NCBI RefSeq assembly: GCF_033118175.1
Contig: NC_083714.1
Location: 15,872,001-15,936,000 of the forward strand
Length of the DNA stretch: 64,000 nt
DNA from: Dama dama
Lineage: Eukaryota > Chordata > Mammalia > Artiodactyla > Cervidae
Direction: 5' to 3'
The notes below the pieces were generated by a model. It was given only the letters and a program-made list of their open reading frames with translations, had not been told where the DNA came from and did not search any database. The translations under genes and the position numbers were made by a program. This document shows, in pieces, positions 57,391 to 64,000 of the stretch. Numbering within the stretch: the first letter of the stretch is position 1; each line of letters opens with the position of its first letter.

Positions 57391-57427
57391 CCCTAGATCA
57401 CCTCTGACAGAATCATGGGGAGTGGGA

Positions 57428-57575
57428 AATCTTGTTGAAGGACAAATTCCTGGGTTTCACTCAACCTACTGAATTAGGAAGGTGATCCAGGAACAGCACA
57501 TATATCAGCAAGCTCCCCCTTCAGTGATTCTGATGTATACGTAAGGCTGAGATCCACCACCCCAAGAAGCATTGT
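57428..57575 (+). mobile_element. MER5A-type hAT remnant
   Basis: ATTCCTGGGTTTCACTCAAC, CTACTGAATTAGGAAGG and CAGTGATTCTGATGTATACG follow MER5A order. Confidence 0.7.
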
Positions 57576-58097
57576 GAATGTTTAGGCTGCAGAACTAATG
57601 TGGAGCTTCTGAGAAAAGGCAAATCCCCTGTCTCTACCCCTGGAGTGTGCTAGTTAATGTTTGACAATCATCTCTCTAAAAGAAAAAAAAAATCTGACTT
57701 GTAGCCTTTGTCAATTTCCACAGTATGAATATTCCCACCATGATTTATTTCCAGCTACATACGTGGGGTCACTGGCCTCAGACTTGGGAAAGCATGTGTA
57801 TAATTGGTTCCTGTAAGCCATAGAAAGCTGGCATCTGCACACTGGATAGGCAAATGTGAGAGGGTGTGAGTAGGAAGCTTGTAGTAACATAGGGAGGCCA
57901 ATGTTATTAAATGCAGCTAGTCAAAAGAAACCATATGCAGAAGAGAGCACAGTATATAATTTAATTTATATGAATTTCTAGAAAAGGCAAAACTAAAACA
58001 GTTGTTGCTCCTGGGAAGGGTGGGAAATTAACTATAAGAGGCAAGAGGGAACTTTCTGGGGTGATAAATGTTTCTATACATTAACTCAGATATTGGT

Positions 58098-58640
58098 TGT
58101 TATTGTTCAGTCACTAAGTCATGTCCAACTCTTTATAACCCCATGAGCTGCAGCACACCAGTGTTCCCTGTCCTTCACTATCTCTCAGAGCTTGCTCAAA
58201 CTCATGTACATCAAGTCAGTGGTGCCATCCAACCATCTCATCCTCTGTCATCCCCTTCTCCTCCTGCCTTCAGTCTTTGCCAGCATCAGGGTCTTTTCCA
58301 ATGAGTCAATTCTTCACACCAGGTGGCCAAAGTATTGGAGCTTCAACTTCAGAATCAGTCTTTCCAATGAATATTCAGGACTGATTTCCTTTAAGATTGA
58401 CTGGTTTGGTCTCCTTGTAGTCCAAGGGACTCTCAAGAGTATTCTCCAGCACCACAGTTCAAAAGCATCCATTCTTCAGCACTCAGCCTTTTTTATGGTC
58501 CAACTCTCACATCCATACATGACTCCTAGAAAAACCATAGCTTTGACTATACGGACCTTTGTCAGCAAAGTGATATCCTGTTTTTTAATATGCTGTCTAG
58601 GTTTGTCAGTTTGTCATAGCTTTTCTTCCAGATGTTGGTT
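58098..58640 (-). mobile_element. BovB LINE fragment
   Basis: BovB 3' end and ORF C-terminal region in reverse, from TTGTTCAGTCACTAAGTC to TTTGTCATAGCTTTTCTTCC. Confidence 0.93.
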
Positions 58641-58734
58641 ATATAGTGTAAACACAAATATTAAAACTCAGAAAACAGTTAAAAAAAAAAAAAAGCTGTG
58701 GCTCGTAGATGGCAGACCTCGATTTTAGATCCAC

Positions 58735-58930
58735 CTCTTTCTCACTTGAAAGTCCATGCTTTTAACTCCTCCATTTTCTATGCCTTTGTGCACACTATAA
58801 CCAGTTTCAGGAATATTCTTTCCCTCCAGCTCTCTGTCTATGAAAATTCCACCCACCATTCAAGGCCTAGTTCAGTTGCAGCCTCCTCCTTGACATCTCT
58901 GTATTATCTCCTCACTCCCAACAGATGTGT
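58735..58930 (+). mobile_element. L2 LINE fragment
   Basis: CTATGCCTTTGTGCACACTA, TTCAAGGCCTAGTTCAGTTG and CTCCTCCTTGACATCTCTG follow L2. Confidence 0.75.
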
Positions 58931-59034
58931 CCTCCCCCACTGCAGTGGGCTGGTTAATGGAAAGATGTCTTTATTGAAGGCTTGCTCTTGCAGCCGACCC
59001 ACCCTGATTAAACAAAACAGCATGGTGCAGGAAA

Positions 59035-59250
59035 GCAATGGGATAGAATGACAAGAGCATGGATTTGGTGGCTAGACATACATGAACTCAAACCCCAGCT
59101 CCAATATATTATTCACCTCTCTAAGCCTCAGTTTTAATAGATGTAAAATAGGAACAAGAGTGACCCTGCAGGGTCATTGTAAATAATGGTGATAATTTAT
59201 GGGAAGCACTTATACATTGTGGCTATTATTACTCATGTATTTGTACTCTA
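59035..59250 (+). mobile_element. MIR SINE
   Basis: GACAAGAGCATGGATTTGG, CTCTCTAAGCCTCAGTTTTA and CAGGGTCATTGTAAATAATG match MIR. Confidence 0.8.
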
Positions 59251-61039
59251 CCAACAAATATTATTCCTGGCTTTGCATCTTCAATTATTTGATACCAAAG
59301 GCATAGCCTTCAGTGTAGCTTTCCCTTGATCAACTGTGAATACTACTCTCCAACCCACCCAACAAAAAGAACAGTGTTAGAGATTGTCTTTGGTGACTCT
59401 CAACCTCACCTTGAGCTTTGGTCACGTCTGCCAACCCATGCAGAAGCTATGTTGTTAGTTGCCTCACATATGTAAATGGCTGGCTTGCCTGATATCCACT
59501 TGTCCCCTCCTGATTCATCTTCTTTATGGCTTTCAGGGCTATGAGCAAGTCAGGAGGGATAAAGTTGAAGTTGAGATAGGGCCAAGTACTACAGTACCAG
59601 TGTATCAGAACCCACTCTCCATACACTTCTTGAGTGGCACCAGGCCCAGTGTGCTGATGAAGTGGTTGTCAAAGAAACAGCCAGTACCAATCCATCAACT
59701 CAGCCTTTGGCCTGCAGGCAGGAGAGAGTCAGATGTGTTCAGAGTTCACAAGCCTAGGCCTGGATCCTACAGGATAATTCCTACCAGCCTGGTGTGCTAG
59801 AGCATATTCAACTCTACATAACTTTGAGGCCTAAAGACTTTCTAGAATATTCTTCTTTAAAGGCATTATTGAAGGCTGCTTTCAAAATGTGATAACTGTG
59901 AGTGGGGCCACTGTTTGCTGTGGACACCTGTGCAGAAATCAGTTTATCAGCTTAGTCAGTCATTCAGTAACGCTGAGTGAGATTCAGGCAAAATTGTGGC
60001 CAGGAATGACTGATTTGCTCTCAGAACTGGGCAAGGGTTAACAGAGCTCTTGAAGAGTAGATTGTGAGAGGAGGGGAAATATTAGTGCAGTTTTGAAAGT
60101 AAACTTGGCCATTCATAAATGGGAGTTTTGTGGCTCAAGAGACAAACTTGCCAGACTGCCATCTTGCCTCGGGTTGATTCTGGATCCCAGACTTAGAGCA
60201 TCTTCTTGAATTGCCAGGCGGTAGGTGAATCCACTCCCTGTTATCCTACACTGAGAAACAGTAGATGATACAGTGATGATACTTGGACGTACTTGTATAC
60301 ACTTGCTGACAGGGCAGGGACTCAGGGGTTGCAGAGCTGTATTTCAACAGCTAACTCTCCCTACCTTTGGATGCAGAGATCCTACGGGAACCTCACTGGG
60401 TTAGAAGTAAGGATTTGAAGAACACTGAGGTTTGTCAGCACTGATCACATTTCTTGGAAGAGTCCTAGTTTAGAAGAGTGATAGCCAGTGAGGACAATAG
60501 TTCAGGATCATGACTGGCTTTGGTTTGACTCCTTCCCTGCCATACCCACACGGTCAAAGGCACCATTTTCATTTTAATTGTAATAGTCAGTTCTGTGAGG
60601 GATGTGGAGTTCTTTTCCATATATTTCTAACTTTGTCTCAACAAGATCTGATTAGCTGGAAATTATCTTGCAAGAAAATTTCAAATCAATTTACTAAAAC
60701 CAAGCAACCACGCTCAGTCATTCCTCACTGACTTCCTAATAAAGACAAAATACCAGACACCCAAACCCTCTATGCAATGAGTGATGCTTGACATTTATGC
60801 TGAAAAAGATGTCCCCTCTATGGGAAAAAGCCCCTCCACAAGGATTCGACATCATTAATCCTCATTCAGCCCACTCATTATCTTGTCCACTCCTATCCAG
60901 TCTCTTAAGGGTTGATGTACTGCTTGTTTTGTACTTCCTGTTGCAGATGTTAGGGTGTTCATTTCCACTCCATAAATATTTATTGAGTGTCTATTGTGTA
61001 TCAGGCACCATGCCAGGCATTGAGGCTGAAAGTGTAAAT
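59251..61039. other. Non-coding stretch, nothing recognised
   Basis: No gene recognised. A 113-codon frame at 59459-59800 has no domain or composition that I recognise and probably arises by chance. Text near 60965-61020 (TATTTATTGAGTGTCTATTG) is an old MIR/L2-type scrap. Confidence 0.45.
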
Positions 61040-61260
61040 AATTTACAATAGTTACCATTTACTGAGTACTGAATATGTACCAGATACTTTAGAAGCATTT
61101 TCTCTTGAATTCTCCCAGTTGCTCTAGTATATAGTTACTATTATCATTGCCATTTTACAGGTGAGCAAACTGATGCACAGACAGGTTGAGCAACTAGTTC
61201 ATGGTAACAAGTGGTAGAAGTAAAACTTTAAAATTAGTTTTCTCTGATTTAGGAGACAAA
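61040..61260 (-). mobile_element. MIR SINE
   Basis: Reverse MIR: TAGTTACCATTTACTGAGTA, TTGCCATTTTACAGGTGAGC, GACAGGTTGAGCAACTAG. Confidence 0.82.
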
Positions 61261-61319
61261 GCTTTTATTCTATCATGTATAAGGTAAGGTCTTTGCCTTA
61301 TCTCATGTGATACAAAACC

Positions 61320-61490
61320 ATACAAGAGTTGCTATTAGTCCCATTTTACAGATGAAAAGACAGGTTGAATGGGGTTATGTGACTTGCTTGAGTTCATATG
61401 AGGAATAAGTAGTAGGACCAAGATTAGGCCTTGGTAGTCAGACTCCAGAGTGCGTGCACTTAACTGCTATGTTCTACTGCCTCTTTGAAA
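61320..61490 (-). mobile_element. MIR SINE
   Basis: A second reverse MIR right after the first: TAGTCCCATTTTACAGATGA, TGACTTGCTTGAGTTCATAT, CAGACTCCAGAGTGCGTGCA. Confidence 0.8.
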
Positions 61491-61885
61491 GCAACCTCTG
61501 ATTACTGAATGGAGATAAAAAGGTTAAGGAGACATCTCAGTGGCAGTAAGACAGGAAAAACTAGAACTAAATGTCCAGGAGATAACTTGGAATTGGCAGG
61601 TATTGTAATTCAGGTGGACCAATGGAATACCAACAAGGTTACAAGGAACAACAAACAGTAAATTTAGGTTCAGATACAGGAGATAAAGCCCGGAAATGTC
61701 AGCTATGGCAGATAGTAGCACAAATGCACTCAGCAGAGGGGTTGCCTCTGTTTTTTTCCACAAAAGTCTGAAGATTTTTACCCTAGTCTGAGCCCTACCA
61801 TTACCTCTCAGAGTGATAGTAGGCAAATTAGGTCAGTTTTTCCATCAGTAAAGTTCAAATTAGAGTCCCTACTCTGTTTATCTTA

Positions 61886-62075
61886 TGGATTCCCAGGTGG
61901 CTCAGTGGTAAAGAATCTGCCTGCAATACAGACTCAATCCCTGGGTCGGGAAGATCCCCTAGAGAAGGAAATGGTAACACACTCCATTATTCTTGCCTGG
62001 AGAATCCCAAGGACAGAGGAGCCTGGTGGGCTACACTCCATGAAATCACAAAGAGTCAGACACAACTGAGCATGC
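61886..62075 (+). mobile_element. Bov-tA SINE
   Basis: Forward Bov-tA with a small deletion in the head. ACTCTGTTTATCTTA at 61871-61885 and ACTCTGTCTATCTTA at 62076-62090 form a 15-bp target-site duplication with one mismatch. Confidence 0.95.
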
Positions 62076-62549
62076 ACTCTGTCTATCTTACAGAGATAGT
62101 GTGAGGATAAAACAAAATAATAGACACCCAAGACAAATCAAATGTTTTAATTTCTGTTAAATTCATTTTTAATTAGGTCCATTTTTCTGTATCTTTGCAT
62201 CATGTAGGCATCATCTGAATTTATTTGACTCTTGGTAATTAACTTATCCAAATGAACCTTCCAATTGCTTTTAGACATATTTAAAGGTAAAAGTCAACTG
62301 TTATTCCACAGGTGTTACCCAGAGATCTCACACTGAGTTATCTTGCCCGGGCCCAAGCTGATTTCTAGTCACTTTTGCTATCAAGTTTTTAGTTTTTCAA
62401 CTTGCTCATTTGGTTAAGGTGGAGGTCACTGGAATGTGCTTTCCTGAATTTGACAGAAAATACCCCCCCACACATTTCTTTGTTTCTTGAACCATTAGCT
62501 GGGTTTTTCCTCCCTCCCCATCCAGGTTACAAATTGTAGAAGACTAGCA

Positions 62550-62680
62550 GGACTTCCCTGGAGGTCCAGTGGTTTGGACTTCGCCTTTCAATGCAGGGGG
62601 TGCAGGTTCAATCCCTGGTTGGGGACCTAAGATCCCTCATGCCCTGCAGTTAAAAAACCAAAGCATTTTTTTTTAAAAAC
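62550..62680 (+). mobile_element. CHR-type tRNA-derived SINE
   Basis: AGGACTTCCCTGGAGGTCCAG start, TGCAGGGGGTGCAGGTTCAA core and an A/T-rich tail. Confidence 0.88.
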
Positions 62681-63372
62681 CAGAAACGCTATTGTAGCAA
62701 ATTTAGTAAAGATTTTTAATACAGTTCATGTCAGAAAAAAAAATTATGAGACTAGGAATTTTCTCTATGTCTTAATCTGCCATCCTCATCCCCACCTTCC
62801 TTACTTTTTGAGAGGAACTGAGTTAAGGCTTAAAATATATTCCCCATCTTGGACCAGATTCCCAGGAAAAGGGGGTTGTGGGTGTTATTACAACCACCAT
62901 TACATTATATTATATTATAAATTACATTACATTACATTATAAAACAGCAGGAAGGATGGTCAGCCACTCATACGGTCCTCAGCTTCCTTGGGATCGAGAA
63001 GTAGTAACAGTGTAGTAGGATTGAATCACACATTTTGCTCCAAAGAACATTAATTCATCTTGGTAAGCACAGAGAAGAGAGCAGGCTTAACTCCTCACTG
63101 GTCATCTCAGTCACTCACCAACCACATACCTGCCAACAGAATGTGAACTCATAGAAAGGTCACAGTGGGCACAGGGGAACACATGGCAGAAAGAAAGCTC
63201 AAGAAACAGCCAGCAACATCCACCTCCTTCAGATTGGTTAGTTGATTTATCCTGTGGTTATAAATGAGTTGAATGTGTCTTTGGGGCTGTGATTTTTTCA
63301 TGCTGGGGAGAGCTCAGAAGAAGCCAAAACACGTTGTTGTGGCCCAGAGTCAACTGATGTTGGAGCTGAGTT
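62681..63372. other. Non-coding stretch with pentanucleotide repeat
   Basis: Contains (ATTAC/ATTAT)n at about 62899-62941. No gene recognised. Confidence 0.5.
62899..62941. repeat. (ATTAC)n / (ATTAT)n microsatellite
   Basis: Short imperfect array of pentanucleotide units with T/C alternation at the last position. Confidence 0.85.
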
Positions 63373-63570
63373 CTATTGCATGCTCACTCAACTCTTCTGG
63401 GACCCCATGGACTGTAGCCCACTAGGTTCCTCTGTCCATGGGGTTCTTTAGGCAAGAATACTGGAGTTGGTTGCCATTTCTTTCTCCAGCGGATCTTCCC
63501 GACCCAAGGATCGAACCTGTGTCTCCTGTGTTGGCATGCAGATTTTTTACCACTGAGCCACCTGGCCAAG
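63373..63570 (-). mobile_element. Bov-tA SINE
   Basis: Reverse Bov-tA (CTTCTGGGACCCCATGGACT, GCGGATCTTCCCGACCC, CACTGAGCCACCTGG). Confidence 0.93.
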
Positions 63571-64000
63571 GACCAATTTCATGGCCTTCATTATTTTGGC
63601 ACCATTTGGCAAGGAGACATGGGTACTGAGTTACCTTAAAAACAAAAACTTTCTGTAACAAATAGTAAGTGGTAAGTTTGTTAACCAGTAAACTCTTAGC
63701 CTTCTGGAACTTAAGGGCCAGAGTGTCACCTTGTATATACTTATCCTTTTGTTCCTTCTGTTGGGTCATTAGCCCTGCACAAATAGGACATAGCCGTGGA
63801 AAAGAGAAACCAGTATGTCTGGAAACCTAACCTGGGTTGATGTAATAGTTGACTTTCCTGGGGTCCTCCACTGCAGTGTCACCATCATTACCACCATATA
63901 TTCTAGGGACTGGGAGCCCTTGGGTCCTTGATCAAAATATAGAAGTGCTATCTCTATGGTTACAGTCAGCTCCAGAACTAGTGATCAACCTGGCAACATT
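63571..64000. other. Non-coding end of window
   Basis: No gene or assigned repeat seen in the last 430 bases. Confidence 0.45.

Noticed and set aside
58192..58728. A 178-codon plus-strand frame
   Set aside because: It is the antisense of a BovB fragment continued into the flank. The same peptide pieces occur at other BovB copies.
59459..59800. A 113-codon plus-strand frame in non-repeat sequence
   Set aside because: No recognisable domain, signal or family, and no supporting splice or promoter context. The length is compatible with chance.
1..64000. A new multi-gene functional system
   Set aside because: I found no cluster of intact genes. All substantial coding similarity except the broken FAM209 copy belongs to known transposable elements.

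Overview
This is nuclear DNA from a ruminant, most likely a bovid. The diagnostic evidence is the repeat content: many copies of the tRNA-derived/BovB-derived SINE Bov-tA, four dimeric BOV-A2 SINEs ending in CAG repeats, BovB (RTE) LINE fragments, CHR-type artiodactyl SINEs and ruminant-type L1 elements. The species and chromosome cannot be fixed from the sequence alone. I found no intact protein-coding gene and no conventional RNA gene. The window looks like gene-poor, LINE-rich intergenic or deep intronic DNA.

Layout. 1-1746: 3' half of an old L1 on the minus strand, carrying a BOV-A2. 1747-11625: a long minus-strand ruminant L1 reaching its own 5' end. It is interrupted by a second L1 piece (3652-5784) consisting only of the L1 5'UTR/promoter, with a perfect 21-bp target-site duplication, and by a BovB fragment (9763-10178). 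11626-22960: older DNA with BovB, Bov-tA, BOV-A2, CHR SINEs, a solitary LTR and a processed pseudogene of FAM209 that landed inside an L1M element. 22961-25281: a 5'-truncated minus-strand L1. 25282-29440: the 5' half of an old L1, which begins at the same ORF2 point where the fragment at 1-1746 stops. 29441-33831: L2, MIR, L1M and paired Bov-tA. 33832-36557: a Tigger1-like DNA transposon with a nested L1. 37060-64000: mostly old unique sequence with scattered L2, MIR, L1M, BovB, Bov-tA, BOV-A2, MER5 and hAT remnants and a few microsatellites.

The only recognisable cellular coding sequence is the broken FAM209 copy (17847-18360), with one in-frame stop and one frameshift. All other coding similarity belongs to transposable elements (L1 ORF1/ORF2, BovB reverse transcriptase, Tigger transposase) and is disrupted.

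The observations most worth following up are the L1 5'UTR-only insertion, the old L1 split into complementary halves about 23.5 kb apart, the FAM209 retrocopy with its candidate target-site duplication, and a 14-bp direct repeat flanking only a run of A (12402-12437). I did not find evidence of a new multi-gene system. All repeat assignments rest on reading and remembered family consensus features, so element edges are approximate unless a target-site duplication is quoted.
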